Assembly: GCA_037179385.1 (NCBI GenBank)
Contig: CM074188.1
Coordinates: 17,811,318 to 17,875,317, forward strand
Source: Holothuria scabra
Taxonomy: Eukaryota; Echinodermata; Holothuroidea; Aspidochirotida; Holothuriidae
DNA length: 64,000 bases
Reading direction: 5' to 3'
In this document: in pieces, positions 50,096 to 64,000 of the stretch
How positions within the stretch are numbered: position 1 is the first letter of the stretch
Layout: each line of letters starts with the position of its first letter
Notes under the pieces: model-generated
Database searches by the model: none
What the model was told of the DNA's origin: nothing
The model's input: the letters and a program-made list of their open reading frames with translations, nothing else
Position numbers and translations under genes: made by a program

Positions 50096-51033
50096 GCATG
50101 TAATATTGAAGTTATAAAATGTGATGAAAGACAGTTTGAAGATTAATAAGAAAACAATTGCGTTAATTAGCTCTTGATTCAAAATACTTTTGGGGGACTG
50201 CTCTAGACCTTTAATGTCCATGTTCCATGTTGGTTCATTTTAAACGCCTTGTCCTTCAATCGATGTACACGGAAGCACCAAGGAAATTTTCTACCTTAGT
50301 TGAACCATTATCCCTATAGATATTAATGTCTGCATTAGCTCTCAGCCGATACTTCTATGACAAACTGACATGTTTTGTGCATTTATGACAGTTATATATT
50401 GGTTTCGTCTAATTGAGAATTTGATTATGATTTACAGATTTTAAATGAGAAACGGCTCCAACATAAAGAACGTGATTAATGAGTGTTAACCCAGGAACAA
50501 ATTCATTACAAATGTGACGGGGAGGTGTGCTTTAATGTTGATACCAACTTTGCCGCTTTTACCGGATGTTAAAATAAGAGTTAAACTGTTGGTACTTTTT
50601 TCAACTAAGAAAATAAGCCCACATTGCAAGAAACAATACATACGTGCAACCCTTTTATAGTGTGACCGCTTTATGATATTGCAGCAATACTTCAGAAGTT
50701 GTTTGCATTTGTGTAAGCTTAAGCACTAATCCATGTTTATATTTTGGTTTTACCAGTTTACTGGTTGACTGCAGTATTTACTGATATAACTTCCGTTTGA
50801 TTTTGATCTTGTATTATTTAGATGTAGAAATTGTACAAATATAATTAGGCCTACGCTGTACCTGAAATCATTGCTGAGAGGTCTGCATCACACACGATCG
50901 ACGTGTTGCTGTTAGCAACTCCCTGCTCTTAACTGTCCTATGAGAAGTATGAAAAGTAATCAATGAACGTACCAGTACATTTCATAACTGATAGGTCATC
51001 ACCAATCAAAATACACGATAATTAAGTCAACGG

Positions 51034-51331
51034 GTAAAAAGGGTCATTCGTAACCCCAGACTACAATTTTACCAACAGTTTATAGAAATTGTCATATTAT
51101 ACGTTCCTTTGATTGATATCAAATTCAAAATATGCAGAATATTATACACATCATCTACTACGAATGATTTGACTACCAGAGTACACACCTTGTAATGCCA
51201 TGAAGCAATATATTAGGATTGTGTCTGGATAAAGATTAGTTAAAGACAGTTGTGTGTGGGGAGGGGGGAGGGGCTAGAATTAAGTAGTTTGGAAGAATTG
51301 TAACTGTCTTGAGTCATGAATAACTGCCTTT
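51034..51331 (-). mobile_element. T2/Kolobok-like MITE, family B, copy 6 (reverse, decayed ends)
   Basis: It reads TAAAAAGGGTCATTCGTAAC at the left and TGAATAACTGCCTT at the right. Internal words (AGGATTGTGTCTGGATAAAG, GGGGCTAGAATTAAG) match the reverse strand of family B and the copy at 57496-57800. Confidence 0.6.
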
Positions 51332-53942
51332 TCATATTACCTCTCATTTAGCGTCCTCTTAGGCATAAAATAAAACAACTTCAGAATTAAAACAGATGAT
51401 TTTTACTCTGGGTATCCTCCCTACTGTTCATCAGTGTGCATGGAAACAAAAAAAAAAAATGAACTCTTAACAAAACCTCATCCCTGACTTTACTTCTACT
51501 GTTCCTGGAATATTAAAATTCCAGGGACTTGAGATATTCCTAGCGAATTGTGTTGTAAAACATATAATTGGCATCGGTTTGTTTCCTAAGTTGGCGCCCC
51601 ATGTGTGCATTGGTTCTAAACGTTCATTTACCATACGGAAGCAAAGGATACTGCAGGCTTATAAACTTCCGAGTCAAAAGTACCATGCATGAGACCTGCT
51701 TTTATAATATGCTCGACCATTTAGTCGTTTCTGGATTCATTGGATTATATTGCCATCTTTCTTGGTCGTGCAAATTTGTGATAAATCGCTACTGTACTTT
51801 CGTCTGAGAGGAGAAACAGTGTTTTAAAAGGTAGGAGCCATTGTAAGATCTTACTTCGTTGTCACTATGTTTCCTAATATATAAGCTACGTCGTGACCTT
51901 GCAAGAACCGACGAAAGGAATTTTAGCACACTCAACAACTGCACTGAATAACCTAGTTACCACGGGATATTTATATCGCCAGCTTCATATGTTAAAGTTA
52001 TAGGTTTTTGTGCAGTTGTGTCTTTTTCTCCAACCCATACCGTTTATAAACAAATTTGGGCCGTCTGAAGAGAAGAAAGTAACGCATTAAACTTGACCGT
52101 AAATATTGGAGAAATCTGCATAAATGTTCAATTTTCTGTGATGATCGAAGAAAAGGGATTATATGCTTCAAATATCCGATTTTTGGTGTGGTATTGATTG
52201 CCCTATATCAACCTATGGAAGTACTAACTCCGAGGCAGTACTCCCATAATAAACCACGGAATAAGTAGCCATTCACAGAAGTTTAAAAATAGTTGGCATA
52301 TTCTTACCTGTTTAAGGTTGTGTCAAAGGCAGTGCTTTGATGTATCTGGCAGAGCCGCATAAAGGGCTGTTATGCGTTTAGTGTCCCCTTTTGGGGCCGT
52401 GATAGCTTCACGTTTTTGCATGTAAGCAGAAGATATCCATAAAGTCTAAGATTCTAAAGAAACAGTTCGACCATGTTTATCAGAAAGAGTAAAGGCACAA
52501 CTGAACTGCAGGCTAAGATTACCCTGAATAAATAATTCTTAATCCATAAATTGAGTATTTTTGATACTTCAGCTATTTGCCTCGAATCGAATCATAAAAT
52601 TTAAAATGACGTTGTTAACATTTCCTGGCCCTGTTATCCCTCGAGGAATGATCAATAGAACAATATTGAATAGTGTAAATAGGTATGCCTCTCTATGACC
52701 ACTTTAAAAAAGCTTGTATAATAGCACAGTGTTTACAGCATTTGTAAAACAGACCATTACAATTTTCCAAACCCGGTTCTCACTTCTTGCCCTCTCAAGG
52801 CAATCCTGTTGGGGTACAAAGTGTGATCAGAGTACCTTCAGCGCATGTTTTTTAATATTGGCTTCGCTGCAGTTTTGTTTTTTATCTGATGTCAGTCAAA
52901 GAGGTCATGCCAATTGAGAATTTTGGTAGACTCCGTGGGTAAAATTGCGGCCTGCGTAGCACCTCTGTGGCCGCACCCCCTTTAGGATTTTTCGTAGCGA
53001 TGAGCTGAACGAAAAGACTTCGTCCGCTCCGCGGGCCAGTAAAATTGTAATTTAGGCTGACGGTTGACTGTTTTTTAATCTGAATGCATATGAGTGTTGA
53101 CATCTTTTCATAGACTGTTATTAATTTACCGTCACGTGGTTCGATGCGGAACGATTTAATGTTATACAATTATGTTAGCACTATTCGCACATCATGTCAC
53201 CCACCACACCACGCATTTACCCTGTAATGAAGGTAACATGGAAATTCTACGCTTAATAATTGAATAAATAATCAGCCACAAGTTAGTCACTGATTGATTT
53301 GGAAGACGAACTCAGTGGTAGCAGTCGGTGGTATGGAATACCTAACTACAACGGGAATTGCCCCGCCCATTTTCAAGATTTCAATTAGTTGAGATAGATG
53401 GTACTACAATACTTCTACCACTACAATTCGCAAGGTTAGATTACCACTGATTAATTTAAAAGCAACTAGAATCATGCTATGTGATATATGCAATCCGTAT
53501 ACTCATTTCCTGTTCATGCGTATATGAGATATGATTTTAACACAGTCATTCAACCCTTAATGAGTTTTAGTACTGTCCAAAAGGAAGAGCAACTAATCCC
53601 TAGGTCGGACGTAGCTGCTTTTCATGTCTTCAGTCTCACGTTTGAATTCCAAAATTGATGTTGATTGTTGAATTTTTTAGCCACCTGACGTGAAGATGTA
53701 ATTTAAATGTCTAAGGCTCTGTCCACATTCGTGCGCGGTCCTTTCGCATCGTGAAACCACTGCCCTTTAAGGCTTCAGTTGAATGAAGTGTCTGAGTTGT
53801 TCAGTCGGCAAATTTCAATAGCTGTCAGGTTAGGTCAAGTTGGGTTAGATGAAATTTTGCTGATCAGTTTTCAACCAATTGGTTCAAGTCGAGCCGGCCA
53901 GGGCCTTTTTCCAGTAGAATTCTCACTGGCTTGTTTTCCCTA

Positions 53943-54041
53943 GTCCATTGCCTATGCTGGGCACCAAGCGCAACGGCAGTAGGTGCCGTTTTTAAAGCCT
54001 TCGGTGTGACCCGTCAAGGACACGACCTCCCGGTCCAGTTT
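53943..54041 (-). mobile_element. tRNA-derived SINE body, reverse orientation
   Basis: The reverse strand reads GACGGGTCACACCGAAGGCT and CGGCACCTACTGCCGTTGCG, the same body as 38217-38446. The B box is degraded to GGTCGTGTCC. The open frame across this stretch is therefore a SINE artefact. Confidence 0.6.
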
Positions 54042-54829
54042 TTAGGCCCATCATATGGAAGTATATACTACGGTTCACGAACTGAGTGGTTTTTTTTTTC
54101 TAGTTCTGCTTCAGTTAATATTTCCTCATGCAATAGGTTTTTACATCAAGTTGGATGTAAGGGAGCGTTTTGTAAAGGTCATGGGGAGTGATGCCCTTGT
54201 GGGAAACGAAATCACGGTAGAACGGAACATTTCAAAGGTTTTTTGACCCTGATTACAAAGTAGGTAATTTACTTTCGCAGAAGCCAACAAAGCAATTGAT
54301 ACTTTTCAGCTAGGTGCAACACATCTGGATATACCATTATGGAGGTAGTTGCCGTGCTGTAAGTCAAGGATTAAAGCTGTCATCCACGCTACTGCCATGT
54401 GTAATGCACTGCCTATTGTATTAACACAGATGATATATTATTCACATTGAATAGAAAATCATTTTAAAGAACCCGAGTTCGAGTTTCACTTGTAGCTGAG
54501 ACAACGACACAAAAACATCTTTAACACGTAAAACGTGAGATACTGTGTGAAACATTTATCACATCTAATGCAATGTTAGCCGAAAATTAATAAAACCCAG
54601 CCTCTATCCATATCTTGCTAAAGGCAGTCCCTTGCCGCAAAAATGGAAGATATATGCCAAGGATATTGCAAAAGAGTAAATCATTTTCATGAGCTCCACA
54701 TTTAAATTCACCCATATTCACTTTTTTAAACTTAGTGAGGAAGGAAAACCGCCTTAACAAATTAAACAAATCCAAGATAAGGGGATAACCAGGGGCAGGA
54801 TTTGTTCTCCGAAAGTGGGGTGGGGGGGG

Positions 54830-54990
54830 GCAAATTCGGGCAGACTACCAAACGGCGCCGAAGGCGCGTGGCGCTCCCTCTAACGGAGTGGGGTCCAGGG
54901 GCCCCCACAGGGCCCTTGGTGGGGTCTAGGGGCAAAGCCCGGTGGGGGTGCAGGGGGCTAAGCCCCCGGAAGCGCCTGGGTATTTACGAA
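54830..54990 (-). repeat. Dispersed repeat E, GC-rich end, reverse orientation
   Basis: GGCGCCGAAGGCGCGTGGCG, GGGGTCCAGGGGCCCCCACA and GGGCTAAGCCCCCGGAAGCG are the reverse of the GC-rich end of repeat E. The region is far richer in G+C than its flanks. Confidence 0.55.
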
Positions 54991-55254
54991 ATTGTAAGCA
55001 TTTAAATGATGCATTTTATATTCAACTTTAAATTACATAAGATGGGCACTTGCCAGAACACAACCACCACAATTTGACTTTCTTCAATTATATCCTTACC
55101 CCGTATGATTAAAGTCGGCCGGAATCGATAATGCAGAGGGAGAGGGAGAATGGATTACTTAAAATTGAGGTTCTTCAGGGGCTCCCTCCTTGGTTCCCCA
55201 GATCTTCTTTTCAGAAAGCTATGGGCTTTTCATGTGATGTGAATTAAGCCCTTG

Positions 55255-56870
55255 TCCATGATGGCGCGCGCGAAGCGCGCCGAAAAATTTAACGTTTAAG
55301 ACTTCTCAGTAATGAAACTAAATGAAAATTAGAGAAAGGATGGGCCCCTTTTAACCTTAGCTGAATAACGAGGAAATCCCACGATTGTTAATGAGGACCC
55401 TATGACATGCCCGTGTTACTCCTTCCCTTTTGTATACTGGGGTGTTTCGGTCATACCAACACAAAATAAAGAGAAAGACCCGTTAAGTCTACAACAACCT
55501 ACTAGTAACATATATTCGAAATACGATTAACCACGTGGTGCACCACCAAGAAACAAATGTGAATGTAAAAAATACAATATACAAAAAATATAACTCCTCA
55601 AGAAAACGAAACTAGAGATAAAATTCTACACTCTCAGTCCATTGTTATAACTTCTCGTTCATCCAGTCCTTTCCTACTATATTGCCTTCAACTGTAAGTA
55701 ATCTCTTGGTTTATAAATTCGTTGCATTCATTAAATTGCATCCAGCCCAAAGTATATTAAACCATAATTTATGTCAGCGAGTCGAGACCATCCTCTCAAT
55801 CACGTTTTCCGTTCTTGGAGACAGTTCAAATATATTATTCGCTAAATATTATACTTTCAAGTTGCATTAAGTTCATTTCAATTAATATACATGGTGCCTG
55901 GCCTACTCTGGTTCCAAACCTCATTAAGACTTAGCATTCTCTAACGACCTCGCTGTATGGAACGTCTAGATGACAGACACGAAATAGTACGGTATTACTC
56001 GTCACCAGGCCCAAGGTAGAAAGCCTGAAAATTAGTGTTAACAATATAAAAGACGATGTTGCATTCATTTGGAGGTGTATACTGAACACTTCACACACAT
56101 ACTTCACACACAGTCTCGCACGAACTAGTCCACATTATAACAATTTAATTGAGTAATGCACACACCAGCTCATACGCACACATACATTGGCCTGCCACGC
56201 CCATTTTTCACACACAATGCAGCTCAAGGGTGTAAAAGACAGTCTCACTGAAGCACAAACATACTCTGGTTTCCTATATAGACAGGTGACTTTCACAGAG
56301 CCGTTATCGGTAACGAGGCGCGCGCAACGCGCCGAAAAAATGAATTTTTACTTCATCTCAATAGTAAAATTGAAATAAAATTAGACAAAGAGTTGTTCCT
56401 TTTCACTACAGCTTAATAGGGGTGACCCCTGAGGATATTTGTACTAAGCAAAAACTTACCGTTGGTTTCCTATATAGAGACCTTTTCCTGAGATTTTTAT
56501 AGAATCCTTATCTGTGATGGGACGCGCAAAACCCGCCGAAAATGGACTTTTCAGACATCTCAATAGAGAAATTAATGGAAATTAGAGAAAGGGTGGGCAC
56601 CTTTTCACTTCAGCCGAAAAAGAGTGGAGCTCTAGATTAGGGTCAAATTAGATCGTCGTCCTCTCAGAAAGCCTGGGAGCACTTGGTCAGAGAAGGAGAC
56701 CAGAAGAAGACCGCCTCCCTGACTCCCCCTTTCACTAGTTACGCTAGAGCTTCAGCTGTGTACGGCCCGGGTACTGGTGATAAGTTTCAGTGACAATGGA
56801 AGAGGTGTACTACAAGAAGTAACTCCGAATCCTGACATACTTAAAACGGGTGCACGCGAAGCGTGTCGAA
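55255..56870. repeat. Diverged tandem units headed by a GC palindrome
   Basis: Three to four units each begin with a hairpin such as GGCGCGCGCGAAGCGCGCC (55263-55281), GGCGCGCGCAACGCGCC (56317-56333), or decayed forms near 56521 and 56851. The hairpin is followed by GAAAA and a block with AAATGAAAATTAGAGAAAGG-like sequence and CCTTTTCACTNCAGC. Confidence 0.5.
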
Positions 56871-57446
56871 AAAAAACAGTGTTGAGAACATTTATTGGAA
56901 GAATATTGTTTTTATGTAGTTTTCAATGCAGTATATGACCTGTTTAAACATTTTACAACTTAATTAAGTACCAATCGTGTAGTTCTGTAAGTTCCAGTTT
57001 GTATTTTTGTAGCAAAATCTACCAGACTAAAACGTAAAAAAACTAAGTTCTGGAAAAAAGTGGGGGGGGGGGGCAAGTGCCCCCGTGCCCCCTGTAATCC
57101 CGCCTATGCGGGATAACGAATTAGCCCGCGGAGAGTATGAAGTCTTTTTGTTCAGTTCATAGCTACGAAAAACCATCTGAGGGGCGGCAGCCTATAGGGA
57201 GGCGCTACGCATGCTAATAATGAATAGAGTACAAAGTAACGTATCTGTGCCATTAGTCGTTCAATTCATCAATATAACGATGCTCACTCCTGCACCAACA
57301 AGTATGCACATCACTCAGTCACAAAGGAGATAAGAAGTGGTCGATCTTAAAGACCTCTCTGGGTCCACAAGACGGAAGGTCCACTCAGTCACGTCCTTAA
57401 TTCTATGTCTAGAATCTAATCCCAATCACTAATCCTAATCTCAAAT

Positions 57447-58046
57447 GCCTTATCGTCTCATCCAAACAGTTCCAATTCTCCAGGAATCTGCTTACTTAAA
57501 GGCAGTCATTCGTCACCCCAAACTACAGTTTCATTATACATATGTCAAAACTCTCAATATGTACAGCTCTTTGATTGGCATCACATTCAAACAATGCACC
57601 ATAGCTAAATTACACAGCATGGGCACTGAGAGTGTCTTGATTACACATTATGGACTTGTATGGCCACTGGGACAAGCCATGAAGCAATAAACTAGGATTG
57701 TGTCTAGATAAAGATGAGTTTTAGATAAATGTGGGAGGGGCTAGAAGTAAGGTGGTTGGGAGAATTGGAACTGTTTGGGTTGATGAAAATATGCCTTTAA
57801 GCTCTTCCCATAACTGTCTAAAATTCATCTTCACCCACATACCCACATAATCTCAGTTTATTGCAGCAGGGTGAGTATACAAGACCCCATTGTGTAACCG
57901 AAACACTACAGTACATGCTGTGTAATATGAGCGTCGGTACTCTGCACTTTTTTGAACTAGCTGTCATTCAAAGAACTGTGCCAATTGAGAATTTCTGTGC
58001 ATAGACTCCAAGTTTTTAGATTTGGGAGAGAGTATTAGACCTTTAC
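57447..58046 (+). mobile_element. Family B MITE interrupted by another family B MITE (host copy)
   Basis: Host sequence 57447-57499 (CATCCAAACAGTTCCAATTCT...GCTTACTTAA) resumes at 57797 (TTAAGCTCTTCCCATAACTG) and ends near 58046. Without the insert it reads continuously through CTTACTTAAGCTCTTCCC, matching CTTACTTAAGCCCCTCCC in other copies. Confidence 0.7.
57496..57800 (-). mobile_element. Family B MITE, inserted copy with TTAA duplication
   Basis: It begins TTAAAGGCAGTCATTCGTCA and ends GAAAATATGCCTTTAA. It sits exactly at an internal TTAA of an older copy of the same family, so TTAA is present on both sides as a target-site duplication. Orientation is opposite to its host. Confidence 0.75.
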
Positions 58047-58105
58047 GTAATCACTGATCGTCAATTATATATTAGTTTTTTTTTTTTTTTGGCTTACCCC
58101 TATCG

Positions 58106-58361
58106 TATAGACGAATCCGATTAGGGCCTGTTTTTAGTGACTGTAGGCAGCCATTAGTGGGGTCCATCAGCCTTTAATCGTCTTCATATATTGTCTCCGT
58201 GAATTTCAAATCCTCATATTCAGTGAAGAGAAAATCAAGATAAAATCAGTGTACAACATCCATGGAACAGGTAAGGAAGGAAATTTAAAGATTAAAGGTG
58301 ATGGACCCCAGTAATGGCCGACTAAAATCAGACCATCACAATCTGTCTGGATTCGTCTATA
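58106..58361. mobile_element. Foldback MITE with TATAGACGAATCC ends
   Basis: The outer arms TATAGACGAATCC and GGATTCGTCTATA-like (CTGGATTCGTCTATA) and the inner arms GGGGTCCATCAGCCTTTAAT and ATTAAAGGTGATGGACCCC form one large imperfect palindrome. A single-arm fragment of the family lies at 20871-20935. Confidence 0.7.
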
Positions 58362-58506
58362 TCTCATAGCACATAACTGATGTTTCCATTATCTTTCTTT
58401 GGACTTTATTAGTCTCACTCTATTAGTATTTCTCAATTCCTCCACCATACTGTTACTTTGTTCCTTCATTCAAGAAACTAAATGAATTTTGAGTGTTTCT
58501 TAAGGG

Positions 58507-58612
58507 CTGACCGACTACATGGTCAAGTGGTTGGAACATCAGACTTGTAGTCGGGAGGCCGGGGGTTCGAGTCCTGACCGGGTCAAACCAAAGACTCTAA
58601 AACTAACAAAAA
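58507..58612 (+). mobile_element. tRNA-derived SINE, 3'-truncated
   Basis: The A box is TGGTCAAGTGG (58520-58530) and the perfect B box is GGTTCGAGTCC (58564-58574), then GACCGGGTCAAACCAAAGAC. It breaks off in an A-rich stretch before the body. Confidence 0.65.
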
Positions 58613-60194
58613 ACTTCCAAAAGTTGCAGGTGCCATATTTGAAGAACTATATGTGATGACAGTGAAAATTGATTTGAGCTTGTCATGATCTGTGTCAATA
58701 GGTGCTGATTAGTCGGATAGGTGAGTCTATCTCGTCCAGGTTCTAATGAAAGAAAGCAAGCAGTTAACATTCTTTTACCAAGGGGCTAAAGACAAGCGGT
58801 TGGATCACTTAACGGACATCTCACGCAAAGCTCTATACCCAAAAATAGAGTTTTATTGCGATAAAATTGAACACTTTTAGCACTGAGATCAAACGGGGTA
58901 AACGCACTCTCTTACCGCATCACTAGCATGGTTTATTAATTCAACGTTGGCCGTCAGTTATTGAAGGTATGTCCGGGGACGATATTCACTGACTTTAAAA
59001 TTTGTAAATAAAAAATCTTTTTCAAGAAATTAAAGCTGAATCTCAATCTAGCATTTAGTGCTCGGAAGGAACTAATTTCCAAATTAATGCAATGATTTTG
59101 AGATGTAGTGTATTATGGGAAATCTGTGATGTCATCGCGGCACAATAATTTGGCCCGGCATTTCATTTATTTAAAATTTTTATGTGCCTCTTCAGGGAAT
59201 ATTAAGCACCATTGTTTGATATACACTAAACATAAGTGCATGCTGTTATGCTGGATCTACAGGGAATGACACCCAAACATTCCAGCACTATCAAATTCCA
59301 AGGAAAAAGATTGCATTCAATTATAGAGAAAAACGAAAAGAAGCTATGACAATATGATCACGTTACATAACTTTCTGTGGCTTTGTTGAAAAGTACAGGT
59401 ATTTTTATCGAAAGCAACCGATTCACAGTCAGACTAAGGTAAAGAAAGGGTAATGCGATTGGGTTCAGATGAAATGGTGTCGAATATTATTGTCTTCCTC
59501 CCGAGATCCTAGTGAAAGAACCACCAGAATATTTCTTTATGATGTCTTCTTATTGGTTCCTAAATGAGACGAAAATATGTAATGTAGGCCTACGTCATGT
59601 ACGGTTTTTTCGATTTGCAACAATCCTGATTCTGGCTCCGGTTCTAATGTGACTGTTTATCACTGGCTAAAACAAATTTATGTATCACATTCACTACAGT
59701 TTAATGATTATTTGAAGGATTCGGCATGGGGTTCTTTTCAGTCAATTTACACATCTGGATATTAAGGTTTCCCTCTTCCGTTTGTTTTGGCACTTGGTTA
59801 AGGAAAGGAAATCGGATAAGAAAGTATACGATGTCATGTGACAAGTTTGAGCTTGTAAAACGATCAACCGCTAAAAGCTAGCCCAGACGTCAAGGACCAT
59901 TTCAATATATTCGTCCTTCAACTTCTGTGTGATTTAGTAAATAAAACAAGTCTCGCAAATGACCTTTTTGTGTTTTGTTTACCAGAATTAATAACATAAT
60001 TTCGATCAAATTTCACAACATGTTCCCATGACTTTATTTATTTACCGGTTCAGAAGATGACAATACAATTAGCACGAACGTTAAGATGCATATTACATGT
60101 GAATTCGTACAAACACTTCAACTTTGTATTTCTTGAATAGATTACAACTATACAGACCATCCGACCATCGTGTTACCAATTTAGACTTCATAAG

Positions 60195-61196
60195 ATGGCC
60201 ACCAATTGGTTTCATTGCATTGTTATCTTAGTCCTTACGTTGGAAACACTATCGCATCCAACCACCAGGTCTCCAAGTGGTGACGTAATAAGTGAGACCT
60301 CGAGGTGGTCTGGTCGGGGAAGCACAGGACCATGGAGGTTACTTCCTGAGAATAATCGAAACACACATGAATCTTGGATCACTACTGCCTCTCCAGATTC
60401 CATGCTTTCGACAAGTTCAATGACTGATTCTTCTTTCCGTGATTCAGGGTCGAATGTTCGAAGAATAGAAACAGGGTCGTTAGGATTAGTAACTAGAATA
60501 ATGAACATTGTCCGTAATGTGAATGTTGGTCAAAGAACAGAGTCCTCGCTCAAGGTAGCGGTGAGTTCGGAAGATACAGTTGTCAGTGATTCACAAGACA
60601 AGATGGACACAGACCCTGTAACAGTACTTCCAAATCCGGAAAGTTATCGTAGCCTTGAGCCCAGCGAAAATGGTTTGACCCACTTACAGCAAGGTGTAGA
60701 CCCTATTATAAATTTTAATCAGCAAGGCAACGTAGCTTTCGAAAGGGTTCTATCTCCCGCACTCAGGAGAAAAGGATGTTCTCCTCAAATGTGTGAAAAT
60801 AGCTTTAGACTAAATAGACAAGAAGGAGGTAGATCGAAACCTCCACCGGTACCTCTTAAAGCAAATAATTGGAGACAGATAGAAAGACAAAGAAAGGTTA
60901 TAGTTCAGTACAATGATCTTTTATCAACCGTAGCCCCGGAAGGTCAGTTACCCCCAATCCCAAGGAACCAGGCAATTGTTAACTTAACGGGTGAAGAGGA
61001 TGACGAAGTGATGGGGAAATTTGGGTCTTTTTTTCACAGCATCGAGGACGTACCTCCCAGTGATACCAACTTCAGAAGAGGGCACCTGAGCAGACATAAA
61101 CGAGGAACAAATGTCTACGTCTGTGCCCACGAAAAGTCATGGGAGGACATTCTACTCGCATATAGTGCTGACAATGGATTGGTACAACTTTATCAG
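60195..61196 (+). CDS. Neurotrophin/Spatzle-like ligand precursor, first exon only (partial)
   Basis: The 334-codon exon opens with a strong-context ATG (A at -3, G at +4). Residues 1-21 form a signal peptide (hydrophobic FHCIVILVLTLETL). Then comes a long, Ser/Thr- and charge-rich pro-region with no recognised domain. A proline-rich patch (KPPPVPLK) lies before the motif LTGEEDDEV..FGSFFHSI (264-283). This motif matches the pro-region of the ligand gene at 10191-11012. A dibasic RHKR furin-type site (300-303) is followed by GTNVYVCAHEKSWEDILLAY. C310 would be the first knot cysteine. The exon ends ...LVQLYQ with a GTAAAT donor at 61197, phase 0, the same position as the intron in the short paralogue. 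The open frame runs 28 codons into the intron to a stop at 61283, which I take as read-through. The rest of the cystine knot (Cys II-VI) was not found by eye in 61197-64000, so the gene probably continues beyond the window, or it has been truncated. Confidence 0.65.
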
Positions 61197-63527
<2,331 letters not shown>

Positions 63528-64000
63528 ATGAGGTCGAAAAGAGGTAGTAAAAAGTGCTTAAAAGTTTGCGGAAAACTCCACGACGTTTCGGGTATAAACC
63601 CTTCATCAGGTGGCAAAAACCAAACTGAACAATCAACAGTAACAATTGGACACGACAAACATCAAATCCGAAGCGATCGCTGTAAAAACAGAACCGGACG
63701 AAAGTGACTGTCAGAAGACATGAGTGCGAAGGATGAAACACAAATCAAAAAAAAAGAAAAAGAGCGTCCTGGATGAAAAAATGCACGAAAAAATCGAACA
63801 TGGTCGGAAAAAAGGAAAACAGTAGACAAAAACTAGCTCCGGAAAAAAAAATATATAAATAAGGCCTACACAGTAAAAAACGAGCACGAACGGGAAAGTG
63901 TAAAAGGAGTAAAAACTGGTACAAAAAAGGGGTGAATATCACAAAAGGTCAATTCTAACGTTAAGCCCGTGTGGAGCGAGAGTACCTAGCCTCATGATCA

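Larger units (their letters stand above)
43388..60194. other. No gene recognised; mostly repeats and AT-rich unique sequence
   Basis: Family B MITEs, SINE fragments, repeat E and the GC-palindrome units account for much of 46600-58600. Poly-C runs lie at 45171-45180, 46167-46202 and 47873-47883. Stretches such as 50100-53900 look unique but show no splice-bounded open exon. Confidence 0.5.

Noticed and set aside
53931..54191. 86-codon open frame
   Set aside because: It lies across a reversed SINE body and its flank, with no splice signals or protein-like sequence.

Overview
This is an AT-rich animal (eukaryotic) genome window, judged by eye. It has no prokaryotic gene packing, shows canonical GT-AG introns, and is crowded with short inverted-repeat transposons, tRNA-derived SINEs, microsatellites and poly-G/C tracts. 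The repeat types (TTAAAGG-tipped miniature elements, TGACCTTTGACC-bearing dispersed repeats, frequent TAGGCCTA words) and the two growth-factor-like genes suggest a marine invertebrate deuterostome such as an echinoderm or hemichordate. That placement is an inference, not shown by any marker gene.

Only two genes are well supported. A complete two-exon gene on the minus strand (11012-10191) encodes a 200-residue secreted protein. A partial gene on the plus strand (exon 1, 60195-61196) encodes a 334-residue N-terminal part. Both look like neurotrophin/Spatzle-type cystine-knot ligands: signal peptide, pro-region, then the first strand of a cystine-knot domain. Both break after a glutamine at the matching place with a phase-0 donor. 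They share a pro-region motif (LTxExxDxV...FGxFFxxI). The long protein has an RHKR furin-type site and the short one does not. The short protein appears to lack cysteines III and VI, the two partners of one knot disulfide in neurotrophins. Together they suggest a small divergent ligand family.

Layout: 1-10190 repeats only (T2/Kolobok-like MITEs, a (TGTA)n array, a long dispersed repeat with nuclear-receptor-like half-sites, GC-rich dispersed repeats); 10191-11073 short ligand gene; 11074-24650 repeats, a U2 snRNA fragment, three foldback or SINE elements; 24659-27452 a recent 1.4-kb tandem duplication; 27453-43000 repeats, one possible 120-bp exon (34817-34936) and a 1.46-kb inverted-repeat element; 43028-43387 an unrecognised cysteine-containing ORF; 43400-60190 repeats, including one MITE inserted inside another copy of its own family; 60195-61196 first exon of the long ligand; 61197-64000 no second exon seen, then a (TA)n array.

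No autonomous transposon or viral protein, CRISPR array, rRNA or ordinary tRNA gene was recognised. Most short open frames have no coding signature and were left out.
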